This document shows positions 1 through 8,176 of a DNA stretch of 64,000 nt, piece after piece. Position 1 is the stretch's first letter. The number at the start of each line of letters is the position of its first letter. The position numbers were made by a program, and so were the translations under genes. Under the pieces are notes generated by a model. The model had not been told where the DNA came from and made no database searches. It was given only the letters and a program-made list of their open reading frames with translations. Source of the stretch: Marinobacter salsuginis (GTDB lineage: Bacteria > Pseudomonadota > Gammaproteobacteria > Pseudomonadales > Oleiphilaceae); contig NZ_BGZH01000001.1 of NCBI RefSeq assembly GCF_009617755.1, positions 2,170,001 through 2,234,000 on the forward strand. Reading direction: 5' to 3'.

Positions 1-141
1 GAGATCGCTCAGCGCCCGGCGGTCCGGCGTGGCCGGATGGTTAACCGGGCCTGGGGTGAGCCGAGCAGCCAGCTGCATGAACGCCACGATGCCAGCGATT
101 TCGAGACCCGGACCCAGGACAAAATCGGGGACGGTGAATGA
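1..141 (+). CDS. C-terminal end of an unidentified protein (partial)
   Basis: An open frame enters from the left edge and stops with TGA at 139-141, giving 46 residues. The tail is hydrophilic and rich in Arg, Glu and Asp, and ends in DKIGDGE. Its stop overlaps the ATG of the next gene in an ATGA junction (138-141), which suggests translational coupling and one operon with the LOG-family gene. I do not recognise the family from this fragment, so no function is assigned. The frame fit and overlap make it plausible as a real gene end, but the evidence is only positional. Confidence 0.5.
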   Translation, partial: EIAQRPAVRRGRMVNRAWGEPSSQLHERHDASDFETRTQDKIGDGE

Positions 142-698
142 AGGTCGCGGTCTATTGTGGCTCCCGGTCCGGCAACGATCCGCTATACGCGGACAAGGCC
201 CGGGAGCTGGGTGATTACCTCGGCCGTAACGGTATCGAGCTGGTGTTCGGCGGTGGTCATGTCGGCCTGATGGGTGTGGTGGCCGATGCGGTACTGGCGG
301 CCGGTGGCCGGGTTCACGGGGTAATCCCGGAGCACCTGCGGGACCGGGAACTGGCCCATTCCGGCCTGACCGAATTGCATGTGGTCAAGAACATGCACGA
401 GCGCAAGGCCCTGATGGCCGATCTGGCCGATGGTTTCGTGGCGCTGCCGGGCGGCATTGGCACCCTGGAAGAGCTGTTCGAGGCCTGGACCTGGGGCCAG
501 CTGGGCCTGCACCACAAGCCTTGTGCCATCTACAACGTCAACGGGTTTTTCGATCCACTGTTGGCGATGGCGCAAACCATGGAGCAGGCCGGGTTTCTCA
601 AGCAGCAGTATATCGACATGCTGATCCAGGCCGATCAGCCAGACACTCTGCACCGGGCTTTCCTGCACTATCAGAGCCCGGGAGAAAAATGGTCGTGA
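138..698 (+). CDS. LOG family protein (Rossmann-fold nucleotide hydrolase, TIGR00730 type)
   Basis: The 186-residue product matches the LOG (lysine decarboxylase-like) family. It has an N-terminal CGSRSGNDPLYADKA segment, a glycine-rich GGGHVGLMG near residue 40, and the diagnostic PGGIGTLEELFE motif near residue 103. Family members hydrolyse cytokinin riboside 5'-monophosphates or related nucleoside monophosphates into base and ribose 5-phosphate, probably in the cytoplasm. Length is typical. It overlaps the preceding frame by four bases and ends at a bidirectional hairpin at 706-728. The family call is firm; the physiological substrate in a marine bacterium is not known from sequence. Confidence 0.92.
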   Translation: MKVAVYCGSRSGNDPLYADKARELGDYLGRNGIELVFGGGHVGLMGVVADAVLAAGGRVHGVIPEHLRDRELAHSGLTELHVVKNMHERKALMADLADGFVALPGGIGTLEELFEAWTWGQLGLHHKPCAIYNVNGFFDPLLAMAQTMEQAGFLKQQYIDMLIQADQPDTLHRAFLHYQSPGEKWS

Positions 699-705
699 CC
701 GCTCC

Positions 706-728
706 AGGGCCCGGCGCAGCCGGGCCCT
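706..728. terminator. Bidirectional intrinsic terminator
   Basis: A perfect 10-bp stem AGGGCCCGGC / GCCGGGCCCT closes a GCA loop and is followed on the plus strand by a pyrimidine-rich TATTCCTCTTTTT. It lies between the convergent ends of the LOG gene and the small minus-strand gene, and its last bases overlap the latter's stop. Confidence 0.8.
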
Positions 729-903
729 ATTCCTCTTTTTCCTTGGCTTTGCGAATAGCTTCCAGCTTCTCGTGCAGCAGGGCTTCCAGTTTGATCAGCT
801 TTTCCCGGTTTTTCTCATTGGGCCGGTTGGTGTAGAGATCGACATAGGTCTTGGTGACCTCGCTCAGTACCGGATGAAGCTTTTTGTAGTCTTCCTCACT
901 CAT
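727..903 (-). CDS. Small conserved-looking charged protein (58 aa)
   Basis: The start at 903 is chosen because AGGAG lies about nine bases upstream; an upstream in-frame ATG at 927 has no such site. The product is short, Lys/Glu-rich and probably helical, starting MSEEDYKKLHPVLSEV and ending in a KAKEKEE tail. There is no signal peptide or membrane segment. I do not recognise a characterised family. Good ribosome-binding context and amphipathic helical composition support a real cytoplasmic protein of unknown role. It is convergent with the LOG gene. Confidence 0.65.
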   Translation of the reverse strand: MSEEDYKKLHPVLSEVTKTYVDLYTNRPNEKNREKLIKLEALLHEKLEAIRKAKEKEE

Positions 904-1005
904 GGTCAGCACTCCTGATGAAAACAATGGACTCCATGACAGTAACTATGGATCATCCCCGGCAATCATCAAGGACCTGGATCAACTCCAGAACGGTTTT
1001 CCCCC

Positions 1006-1749
1006 TTATTCCATCCGGCTGACTTTGGCCATCAAGCGACGCCAGTCTATGGGCAGCCGGTTCTCCAGATCTGTCAGCACCGGGTCTTTCGGGTGTACGG
1101 ACTGAAAGTGCTGTTTGCTGGCATAAACCACGGTGTTGTTGCTTTTGCTTCGAAAGCCCAGAAGCACCGCAAAATGCCTCCTCAGCCTTCGGAAGTAGGC
1201 GCCTTCGACATCCGGTGTTCTGTGGTAGTTCAGCACCAGCCAGCCGTCATCGGTTAACACACGGGCACATTCGTCCACGAACTGCTTCTGGGCCTGCGCC
1301 GGGCTCATCCGGTCTGCGTTATACAGGTCAGCGAGAACCATATCGGTGCTTGCGTCCGCCAGCTTTTCCAGGGCATCCCGGGCATCGGCAATGGTGACCT
1401 CAAGGCGCTCGCTGTCTGGCAAGTCGAAAAACTCTCTGGCCGTATCCAGTACCGCCTGGCGAAGTTCCACAGCGTGTATTCGGCATTCGGGATAGAGATG
1501 GTGAAATGCACCGGCCATGACACCGCCGCCCAGGCCCAGAATGGTCACGTGGCCGGGGTTGGCAAACACCGCCGGCAGCATCATGGCCCGGTTGTACTCG
1601 TGTACCGGCAGGTAGGGATAACGACGGTCGATCTTGCTCTGCTCGAATACCGAATTGAAGGTGAGTACCCGATGCTTACGGTAATCGACCACCAGGATGC
1701 TGCCCAGGGCATCCCGGGTGTGGTGGACAATCTCGCCTTTGTTGAACAT
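1006..1749 (-). CDS. Spermidine synthase-like SAM-fold protein
   Basis: The 247-residue protein has the polyamine aminopropyltransferase / class I SAM fold: ILGLGGGVMAGAF around residues 70-82 is the nucleotide-binding glycine loop, AVELRQAVLDTAREFF is the acidic strand after it, and IADARDAL and VLADLYNADRMSP form the catalytic-side motifs. Many such stand-alone proteins are annotated spermidine synthase without proof that they make spermidine. It is followed after six bases on the same strand by the start side of the ankyrin gene (stop of one near start of other), so the two are probably co-transcribed from 2088 leftwards. Family call is good, substrate uncertain. Confidence 0.8.
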   Translation of the reverse strand: MFNKGEIVHHTRDALGSILVVDYRKHRVLTFNSVFEQSKIDRRYPYLPVHEYNRAMMLPAVFANPGHVTILGLGGGVMAGAFHHLYPECRIHAVELRQAVLDTAREFFDLPDSERLEVTIADARDALEKLADASTDMVLADLYNADRMSPAQAQKQFVDECARVLTDDGWLVLNYHRTPDVEGAYFRRLRRHFAVLLGFRSKSNNTVVYASKQHFQSVHPKDPVLTDLENRLPIDWRRLMAKVSRME

Positions 1750-1755
1750 GCCGGC

Positions 1756-2088
1756 TTACTGGCTGTGTTCTTCGAACAGACGTCGCACGCTGTCGTTTTT
1801 TGCCAGCGACCATGCAGTGTTACCGTTGCTGTCCTCGGCGTCGCGATCAGCACCTTTTTCGAGCAGCAGGCGCACGGTTTCCGGATGGCCGTGTTTGCTG
1901 GCCAGGATCAGCAGGGTCTCGCCCTCGCTGGTGCGCATGTTGACCGGGACTCCGGCATCAAGCATCACGCTGAGTGGCCCGGCTCCGCCGTTGCGGGCAA
2001 GCTCGAAAATACCCTGGGCAAAGGCAACCGCGTCCTCGTCTTTCCGGTTTGCGGGCTTTTGCGGCTTTCCGGGTTTCTGTTGGCTCAT
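1756..2088 (-). CDS. Ankyrin repeat protein
   Basis: The 110-residue product has a hydrophilic N-terminus (about 25 residues, QKPGKPQKPANRKDED) followed by ankyrin repeats: GGAGPLSVMLDAGVPVNMR, then GETLLILASKHGHPETVRLLLEKGADRDAED, then GNTAWSLAKND. The HGHPETVRLLLEKGAD stretch is a classic ankyrin consensus. Such proteins mediate protein-protein contacts; no enzymatic domain is present. It is the first gene of a likely two-gene minus-strand operon with the spermidine-synthase-like gene, six bases apart. Confidence 0.85.
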   Translation of the reverse strand: MSQQKPGKPQKPANRKDEDAVAFAQGIFELARNGGAGPLSVMLDAGVPVNMRTSEGETLLILASKHGHPETVRLLLEKGADRDAEDSNGNTAWSLAKNDSVRRLFEEHSQ

Positions 2089-2201
2089 CGGGGCTCCGTG
2101 GTCAGTTGAATCGATTTTGTGTTAAAACCGTATTATCACAGAATGAGACTGTCCCAGACACAGTCAGTGAGCCAACGGCCCAAACGACAGGAGGCAACGC
2201 C

Positions 2202-2825
2202 GTGAAACTTCAGGTTCAAGGCATAGATGAAGGCCAGCCGATTCCCGAGAAATTCGCATTCGGGGTCTACAGTGAAGAAGACCATATGAGTTTTGGTCCC
2301 AATCGGAACCCCGAGATCGTCTGGGACGATGCGCCGGAGGGCACCAAGAGCTTCGTGGTGATGATGTTCGATCCGGACGTGCCCAGCGTCGCAGACGACG
2401 TGAACCAGGAGGGCAAGACGGTTTCAAAGGACATTCCGCGAGTCGATTTTTTCCACTGGCTGCTGGTGGACGTACCGGCCGGCACCAGTCGTATCCCGGA
2501 AGGCGAGGACAGTGATGGTGTCATCCCCAAGGGCAAGGCGCCGGGTCCCGGCCCCATCGGCATCCGTGGCGTGAACAACTACACCCAGTTCCTGGCGGGC
2601 AACCCCGACATGAATGGCACTTACGCGGGATACGATGGTCCCTGCCCGCCCTGGAACGATGAGATCATCCATCACTACCACTTCGAGGTGCACGCACTCG
2701 ATGTGGATACCCTTGCCCTGGATGGTGAGTTCGATGGCAACGACGTGCGTGAGGCGATGGCAGGCCATGTGCTGGCCAGTGCCCGTGTAACGGGGACTTA
2801 CACCCTGAATCCGGACCTGCGCTAA
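2202..2825 (+). CDS. YbhB/YbcL-type phosphatidylethanolamine-binding protein
   Basis: A GTG start at 2202 is preferred because AGGAGG lies seven bases upstream (2189-2194); the open frame continues 76 codons further upstream but that part overlaps the ankyrin gene antisense and looks non-coding. The 207-residue product carries PEBP hallmarks: FGPNRNPEIVWDDAPEGTKSF, MMFDPDVPS (ligand-pocket DPD), and DFFHWLLVDVPAG (conserved His-Trp). The family includes Raf-kinase-inhibitor-like proteins of Escherichia coli with no settled bacterial function. No signal peptide is seen, so it is probably cytoplasmic. A strong terminator follows at 2844. Confidence 0.9.
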   Translation: MKLQVQGIDEGQPIPEKFAFGVYSEEDHMSFGPNRNPEIVWDDAPEGTKSFVVMMFDPDVPSVADDVNQEGKTVSKDIPRVDFFHWLLVDVPAGTSRIPEGEDSDGVIPKGKAPGPGPIGIRGVNNYTQFLAGNPDMNGTYAGYDGPCPPWNDEIIHHYHFEVHALDVDTLALDGEFDGNDVREAMAGHVLASARVTGTYTLNPDLR

Positions 2826-2843
2826 CGGCTGGCCCTCGATGGT

Positions 2844-2869
2844 CCGGTAACCTGAGGGTTACCGGATTT
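2844..2869 (+). terminator. Intrinsic terminator after the PEBP gene
   Basis: A perfect 9-bp stem CCGGTAACC / GGTTACCGG with a TGAG loop is followed by ATTTCCCATTT. It lies 20 bases after the PEBP stop. Confidence 0.7.
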
Positions 2870-2990
2870 CCCATTTCCTGCATATGCTTCCCCTCTAAAC
2901 GTCACAGAACTGTCTCTTCGTTGTCATTTCCCCGTCACCGGATCTTGCCAAGGTGTCAGCATCCGGACTGGTTGAAAGACGGGAGACACC

Positions 2991-3842
2991 ATGCGGAGCT
3001 ATCGGAGCGTTTTCATTTCCGACGTACACCTGGGCACGGCGGACTGCCAGGCGGAATACCTGCTGGATTTCCTGAGTCACGTACGCTGCGAAACGCTCTA
3101 CCTGGTGGGCGACATCATTGACCTGATCGCAATGCAACGACGGGTGCATTTCCCCGATGCCCACCAGGCCGTTATCCACAAACTCATCGAACTGGCGGCC
3201 AGTGGAACCCGCGTGGTTTACGTGCCCGGCAATCACGACGATTTTCTGCGCCGGTTCTGCGGACAGACCATCGCCGGCATAGAACTCCGATACAAGGCGG
3301 TGCATACCACCGCCGATGGTCGGCGGTTCATGGTCTGCCACGGCGACCAGTTTGATCAGGTGGTGCGCTGCAGCCCGTTGATGCTGCTGGTGGGTGACCG
3401 TGCCCACGGTCTCCTGCTGCGTTTGAACCGCTGGTTCAACGCCTGGCGTCGATTGAAGGGCAAGCCCTACTGGTCCCTGGCGGCCTGGGTGAAGAGCCGA
3501 ATCGGCAAGGCCCGCACCTTTATCCGCCGGTTTGAACTGGCAGCGCTCACGGTGGCCGAGAAAGGTAACTACGACGGCTTCATCTGCGGTCACATCCACT
3601 CTGCCGGGTTCCTGCGCAGCGAAGAAGGGCTTTATTGCAACGACGGGGACTGGGTGGAGCACTGCACGGCTCTGGTCGAGCAGGAGAACGGCAAACTCGA
3701 ATTGCTGCACTGGTCGGAGTCGCCGGTGGTACTTGCAAAAGAGCCGGATGCTCCGAACCCGGATGTGTGCGGCGATGCCCGGCCGGTCATCGACACCCTG
3801 CCAACCGCGTTTGTTGAACAGGTGAACCGCCTGGCCAGCTAA
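2991..3842 (+). CDS. LpxH-like metallophosphoesterase
   Basis: The 283-residue product has the full calcineurin-like dinuclear metal motif set in order: SDVHLG near residue 10, GDIID near 40, GNHDD near 80, CHGDQFD near 115 and GHIHSAG near 200. This is the UDP-2,3-diacylglucosamine pyrophosphatase-like branch, which is longer than classical LpxH (about 240 residues), so lipid A synthesis is possible but not certain. The central region WFNAWRRLKGKPYWSLAAWVK resembles a membrane-associating cap. GGGAG sits upstream of the ATG. It stands alone between the PEBP gene and the iron permease gene. Confidence 0.82.
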   Translation: MRSYRSVFISDVHLGTADCQAEYLLDFLSHVRCETLYLVGDIIDLIAMQRRVHFPDAHQAVIHKLIELAASGTRVVYVPGNHDDFLRRFCGQTIAGIELRYKAVHTTADGRRFMVCHGDQFDQVVRCSPLMLLVGDRAHGLLLRLNRWFNAWRRLKGKPYWSLAAWVKSRIGKARTFIRRFELAALTVAEKGNYDGFICGHIHSAGFLRSEEGLYCNDGDWVEHCTALVEQENGKLELLHWSESPVVLAKEPDAPNPDVCGDARPVIDTLPTAFVEQVNRLAS

Positions 3843-3979
3843 AAAGACAAGCTGGGATCTCGCCTGCCTCTATGTATTCCTATCTTCGGGGCGACTGTGC
3901 GTTCCTTCCAGGTGGCCATTTTTCATAACGCCGCCGTATCCCTTATACTCCCGTTCCCGTCCCGCCCTTCAAAGGCTCT

Positions 3980-5692
3980 ATGGCTGAACATACGACATCA
4001 CAAACAAGCGATCTGACAGGCTCCGGTCTTGCAACCGATGGCGCCAGTCGTCGCGCCCACCGTTTCAGCGCCTGGACAGTCAGCACCTTCCTGATTTCGT
4101 TGCTGGTGGCCCTGCCAGTGCTGGTTATACTGGCCCACGTGTTTTTCCCGTCCGGTGAGGTCTGGGACCATCTGGTCAGTACTGTCCTCGGCAGATATCT
4201 GAGCAACACGGTGGTTCTGAGTCTCTCGGTGGCTATTGGTACCACCCTGATCGGCACTGCCTGTGCCTGGCTGGTGGTCATGTGCCGGTTTCCCGGCAGG
4301 CGCCTGTTCGAGTGGGCGCTCTTGTTGCCGCTTGCCGTACCTACCTATGTGATTGCCTATGCCTACACCGATTTCCTGCAGTTTGCAGGGCCATTGCAGA
4401 GTACTTTGCGTGACTGGTTTGGCTGGCAGTATGGTGACTACTATTTCCCGGATATCCGGTCACTGGGTGGCGCGTCACTGCTGATAACCATGGTGCTTTA
4501 TCCCTACGTTTACCTGCTCGCCCGTGCCTCCTTCATGGAGCAGTCGGTGAGCGCACTCGATGTCGGTCGCACTCTGGGCCTTGGCCCGTGGCGCATGTTC
4601 AAGCGCATTGCCCTGCCGCTGTCGCGTCCCGCCATTATCGGTGGGGTCTCGCTGGTACTGATGGAAACACTGAACGAGTTCGGGGCGGTCCAGTTCTTTG
4701 GTGTCGATACCTTTACCACCGGTATTTACCGGACCTGGTTTGGTCTGGGAGAGCCGGTTGCTGCTGCCCAACTGGCCGCCTGTCTGCTGGTGTTCGTGGT
4801 GCTGGTGGTGGTTCTGGAGCGAGTGTCCCGCGGTGGCAGGCAATACCATACTTCGGCGCGCTACCAGGTCTTGCCGGAGTATTCGCTAACATCCGGACAG
4901 GCCGCGCTGGCCTTTTTGGTCTGTTTCCTGCCCATTCTGATCGGGTTCATTGTGCCTGCGCTCATCCTGCTGGAGATGGCCATTACCACTGGCGATGCAC
5001 TCTTCGGTACCCGTTTCCTGGAGTTTGCGTTCAACAGCTTTATTCTTGCATCGAGCGCGGCGCTGGTGGCCGTTGGTCTTGCGGTTATGCTGAGCTATGG
5101 GGCACGCCTGAATCCCAGTGCCTGGGTTCGTGGCGCCAACCGGGTTGCGGCCATGGGTTACGCCATCCCGGGGTCGGTTGTTGCGGTTGGTATCATGATC
5201 CCCCTGGCCTGGGCAGACCAGCAGTTGAATCTTTTTCTCCGGGACAGCTTCGGATTTATGGTGGGGCTGGTACTCAGTGGCAGTGCATTTGTCCTGATCT
5301 ACGCCTATACCGTGCGTTTCCTGGCGGTGTCGTTCAACACTGTCGAGGCCAGTCTCGGGAAAGTGACGCCGTCCATGGACGCAGCGGCCCGAACGCTGGG
5401 GCAAACGGCGGGTGGCACCCTGCGCAAGGTGCACACGCCCATCATGCGCAGCAGCCTGCTGGCGGCCGGCATACTGGTGTTCGTGGATGTGATGAAGGAA
5501 CTGCCGGCCACGATCATTCTCAGGCCGTTCAACTTTGATACGCTGGCGGTGCGTGCCTACAGCCTGGCTTCCGACGAGCGGCTGGCGGAATCCGCCATGT
5601 CCTCCCTGGCCATTGTTGCCGTGGGCATCATCCCCGTGGTGATTCTCAGCCTGGCGATGCGCCGATCCCGTCCGGGCAGTGACCGGGGTTAA
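3980..5692 (+). CDS. fbpB: Ferric iron ABC transporter, fused double permease
   Basis: The 570-residue inner-membrane protein is a tandem fusion of two BPD_transp_1 permease units, as in FbpB/SfuB/FutB. The first EAA-type loop is near residues 195-215 (ALDVGRTLGLGPWRMFKRIALP) and the second near 465-480 (AARTLGQTAGGTLRKVHTPI). About twelve hydrophobic segments are visible. It would pass ferric iron from the periplasmic binding protein encoded at 7010 to the cytoplasm with the ATPase at 5689-6816. AAAGG precedes the ATG. Its last four bases overlap the convergent ATPase gene, so the transporter is split over opposite strands instead of forming one operon. Confidence 0.9.
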   Translation: MAEHTTSQTSDLTGSGLATDGASRRAHRFSAWTVSTFLISLLVALPVLVILAHVFFPSGEVWDHLVSTVLGRYLSNTVVLSLSVAIGTTLIGTACAWLVVMCRFPGRRLFEWALLLPLAVPTYVIAYAYTDFLQFAGPLQSTLRDWFGWQYGDYYFPDIRSLGGASLLITMVLYPYVYLLARASFMEQSVSALDVGRTLGLGPWRMFKRIALPLSRPAIIGGVSLVLMETLNEFGAVQFFGVDTFTTGIYRTWFGLGEPVAAAQLAACLLVFVVLVVVLERVSRGGRQYHTSARYQVLPEYSLTSGQAALAFLVCFLPILIGFIVPALILLEMAITTGDALFGTRFLEFAFNSFILASSAALVAVGLAVMLSYGARLNPSAWVRGANRVAAMGYAIPGSVVAVGIMIPLAWADQQLNLFLRDSFGFMVGLVLSGSAFVLIYAYTVRFLAVSFNTVEASLGKVTPSMDAAARTLGQTAGGTLRKVHTPIMRSSLLAAGILVFVDVMKELPATIILRPFNFDTLAVRAYSLASDERLAESAMSSLAIVAVGIIPVVILSLAMRRSRPGSDRG

Positions 5693-6816
5693 CGCCAGGT
5701 TTCTGCCTCAAACAGGAACACCTGGGACATATCCAGCTCCAGGGAGACGGCCTGGCCTTCCTCTGGCAGAAACACCCCCGGCACTTTGGCGTGCAAATGC
5801 ATCTCCTGACCGTCTGGTCCATGGGCACAAATATGCAACAGGCTGGTGGGCCCCAGCAGGCGGGACATAATGACATGGCTGGTGCGATCATCAGCGACCT
5901 TCCCCTCCAGTGGCGTCACTTTGACGGCCTCAGGTCGAATCAGAATCCTGACATTCGCGCCTTCGTCGAATCGTGACGCGTCCAGTCGGCCCAGGGGCGT
6001 CGCTACCTGGCCGTCATGCACAATCCCGACGTGTTCATTCACCTGACCGAAGAAATTGACCACGAAGGGCTCCACGGGGTTGCAGTAGAGTTCCGTGGGC
6101 GAGCCGGTCTGCACAATTTCGCCGTCGCGCATCAGGGCGATCCGATCGGCCATGAACATGGCTTCCTCGGGGTCGTGGGTAACCAGCAGGGTTGCTGTGT
6201 TCAACTCTTTGAGTACATGAAGCGTGTCGTCGCGGATCTGATCGCGCAGGCGAGCGTCCAGGCTGGAAAAGGGCTCATCCAGCAGCATGACCCTGGGCGA
6301 TGGGGCAAGGGCCCTGGCCAGGGCAACCCTCTGCTGCTGGCCGCCGGACAGCGTGTGCGGGTAAACGTTGGCGGATCCAGCCATGCCCAGACGCTCCAGC
6401 AGATCCAGTGCGCGGGCCTGTTTCTGCTTCTTGGGCAGCGTGCTGATGCCAAAGCAGACGTTTTCCAGAACAGTCAGGTGAGGAAAGAGCGCAGACTCCT
6501 GGAAGGCAAGGCCGACATTTCGTTTTTCGGGTGGCACCTGGACGCCGCCGGGTGCCGAGACCAGCGACCGGCCCAGAAACACCTTGCCACTGGAGGGCAT
6601 CTGAAGCCCTGCTGCAATGCGCAGCAGGGTGGTTTTGCCGCAGCCTGATGGCCCAAGCAGGCAAACCACCTCACCCGCTTCCAGGTGTAGACTGATGTCC
6701 CTGACAACGGTATCGCCATGGAACTGGCAATGAACACGGTCAAGCATGAGTGAAGGGCCCGACAGACCGTTTTCGAGTTGGTCATTGTAGGTGGGGCTTT
6801 GCTGATAAATGCTCAT
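5689..6816 (-). CDS. fbpC: Ferric iron ABC transporter ATP-binding protein
   Basis: An ABC ATPase of the FbpC/PotA type: Walker A GPSGCGKTTLLR, Q-loop AFQESALFPH, signature LSGGQQQRVALARAL, Walker B VMLLDEPFSSLDARLR and switch His in LLVTHDPEEAM. A C-terminal TOBE-like regulatory domain follows (VRILIRPEAVKVTP to the end). The ATG at 6816 (GGAAGG upstream, somewhat distant) is preferred over an in-frame GTG at 6858 with no ribosome-binding site. It is convergent with the permease gene (4-base overlap) and divergent from the binding-protein gene, so it shares a regulatory region with the latter (6817-7009). Confidence 0.9.
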   Translation of the reverse strand: MSIYQQSPTYNDQLENGLSGPSLMLDRVHCQFHGDTVVRDISLHLEAGEVVCLLGPSGCGKTTLLRIAAGLQMPSSGKVFLGRSLVSAPGGVQVPPEKRNVGLAFQESALFPHLTVLENVCFGISTLPKKQKQARALDLLERLGMAGSANVYPHTLSGGQQQRVALARALAPSPRVMLLDEPFSSLDARLRDQIRDDTLHVLKELNTATLLVTHDPEEAMFMADRIALMRDGEIVQTGSPTELYCNPVEPFVVNFFGQVNEHVGIVHDGQVATPLGRLDASRFDEGANVRILIRPEAVKVTPLEGKVADDRTSHVIMSRLLGPTSLLHICAHGPDGQEMHLHAKVPGVFLPEEGQAVSLELDMSQVFLFEAETWR

Positions 6817-6919
6817 GTGCCGATCCAGCCTTCCGGTACAAACTTTGGTGACGACCACATTGTAATCTTGTTGCGTCTGATTGTGTATTGAATACGTAAA
6901 AGCGACTGATTCCTATTCA

Positions 6920-6980
6920 TTGACTTCTACAGGAAAGTTGGGTCTAATCGCCGTAAATACAAATCGTTATCACCATTAAT
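6920..6980 (+). promoter_or_regulatory. Sigma-70 promoter of the iron-binding protein gene, possible Fur site
   Basis: TTGACT at 6920-6925 and TCTAAT at 6943-6948 are separated by 17 bases, a good sigma-70 promoter. At 6962-6980 a 19-base stretch matches 11 of 19 positions of the Fur consensus, which would place a repressor just downstream of the start point. The Fur match is weak and is inferred mainly from the iron-transport context. Confidence 0.55.
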
Positions 6981-7009
6981 AACGCTCAACAACCAAGGAG
7001 ATTGATCCC

Positions 7010-8032
7010 GTGGTATCTCATAAAGCGAAGCTGGCGGCCTCTGCACTGGCGACAACTCTGGCGGCAACCAGTGTATCTGCGAGTGAAGTGAACCTGTACT
7101 CGGCACGGCATTACGATTCCGACCAGGCCATTTACAATGCCTTCACTGAGGAAACCGGCATCAAGGTTAACCTGATCGAAGGCAAGTCCGACGCTCTCAT
7201 CCAGCGGATCAAGCGCGAGGGCGTCGCCAGCCCCGCTGATATCCTGATCACGGTTGATGCGGGCAATCTCTGGCGTGCGGACCAGGAGGGCATTTTTCAG
7301 CCGGTTGATTCTGAAACCCTGAACAGCCGTCTTCCGGACTCCCTGCGTCATCCCGAAGGTCACTGGTTCGGTTTCAGTCAGCGCCTGCGTGTGATCTACT
7401 ACGATCGCTCTGATTTCGATCCGTCCCAGATCAGCCAATACGAAGACCTGGCAAAGCCCGAGTTCAAGGGCGAGATCTGCATCCGCTCTTCCAGCAACAT
7501 TTATAACCAGTCCCTGCTGGCCAGCCTGGTCGAGTACCACGGCACTGAAGGCGCACAGGAATGGGCCCAGGGTGTTGTCGACAACATGGCCCGTGATCCC
7601 CAGGGCGGTGACACTGACCAGATTCGTGCCGTCGCTGCCGGTGAATGTAACCTGGCCGTGGGCAACCACTACTACTATGCGCGCCTGCTGAACTCCGACG
7701 ATGTTGCCGATCGTGAAGTGGCCCGTGAGGTTGGCATTATCTTCCCGAACCAGGACGGCCGTGGCGTACACGCCAACATCGGTGGTGCAGGTGTGGTAGC
7801 CACTGCACCGAACAAGGACAACGCGGTTCGTTTCCTGGAGTTCCTGTCCTCCGATACCGCCCAGCAGATCTTTGCTGAAAGCAACCACGAATTCCCGGCG
7901 GTAGAAGGCGTACTGAAGAACCCGGTACTGGATTCCTGGGGCAACCTGAACATTGATGACATCAATGTCAGCGTTCTGGGGACCAACAACCCGGAAGCGG
8001 TGAAAATCTTCGACCGTGTAGGCTGGCGTTAA
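7010..8032 (+). CDS. fbpA: Ferric iron ABC transporter substrate-binding protein
   Basis: The GTG start at 7010 has AAGGAG nine bases upstream. The 340-residue product begins with a Sec signal peptide (SHKAKLAASALATTLAATSV, likely cut after ASA near residue 24) and continues EVNLYSARHYDSDQAIYNAF, typical of FbpA/FutA proteins. The iron-ligand tyrosines are visible in NHYYYARL near residue 225. It acts in the periplasm and feeds the permease/ATPase pair encoded just upstream. It has its own promoter and terminator, consistent with the need for much more binding protein than membrane components. Confidence in family is high. Confidence 0.93.
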   Translation: MVSHKAKLAASALATTLAATSVSASEVNLYSARHYDSDQAIYNAFTEETGIKVNLIEGKSDALIQRIKREGVASPADILITVDAGNLWRADQEGIFQPVDSETLNSRLPDSLRHPEGHWFGFSQRLRVIYYDRSDFDPSQISQYEDLAKPEFKGEICIRSSSNIYNQSLLASLVEYHGTEGAQEWAQGVVDNMARDPQGGDTDQIRAVAAGECNLAVGNHYYYARLLNSDDVADREVAREVGIIFPNQDGRGVHANIGGAGVVATAPNKDNAVRFLEFLSSDTAQQIFAESNHEFPAVEGVLKNPVLDSWGNLNIDDINVSVLGTNNPEAVKIFDRVGWR

Positions 8033-8085
8033 TTGTAATGCCGCAGCACTGATTCGATAGCAGTTTCGAACGGCTGCGTCCTGAA

Positions 8086-8117
8086 GGGCCGGGTGTCGGT
8101 ATGGCATCCGGCCTTTT
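8086..8117 (+). terminator. Intrinsic terminator after the iron-binding protein gene
   Basis: The stem GGCCGGGTG / CATCCGGCC, with one G-T pair, is followed by TTTTGCG, 54 bases after the stop codon. Confidence 0.8.
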
Positions 8118-8176
8118 GCGTTCTGGAGGGCAATGGTATTGCTTACTGTTTTGGGTATAGCGCGTAGAATAGCTGC

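Noticed and set aside
2895..3710. A 271-residue frame antisense to the metallophosphoesterase gene
   Set aside because: No motif; the plus strand has the complete phosphoesterase motif set.
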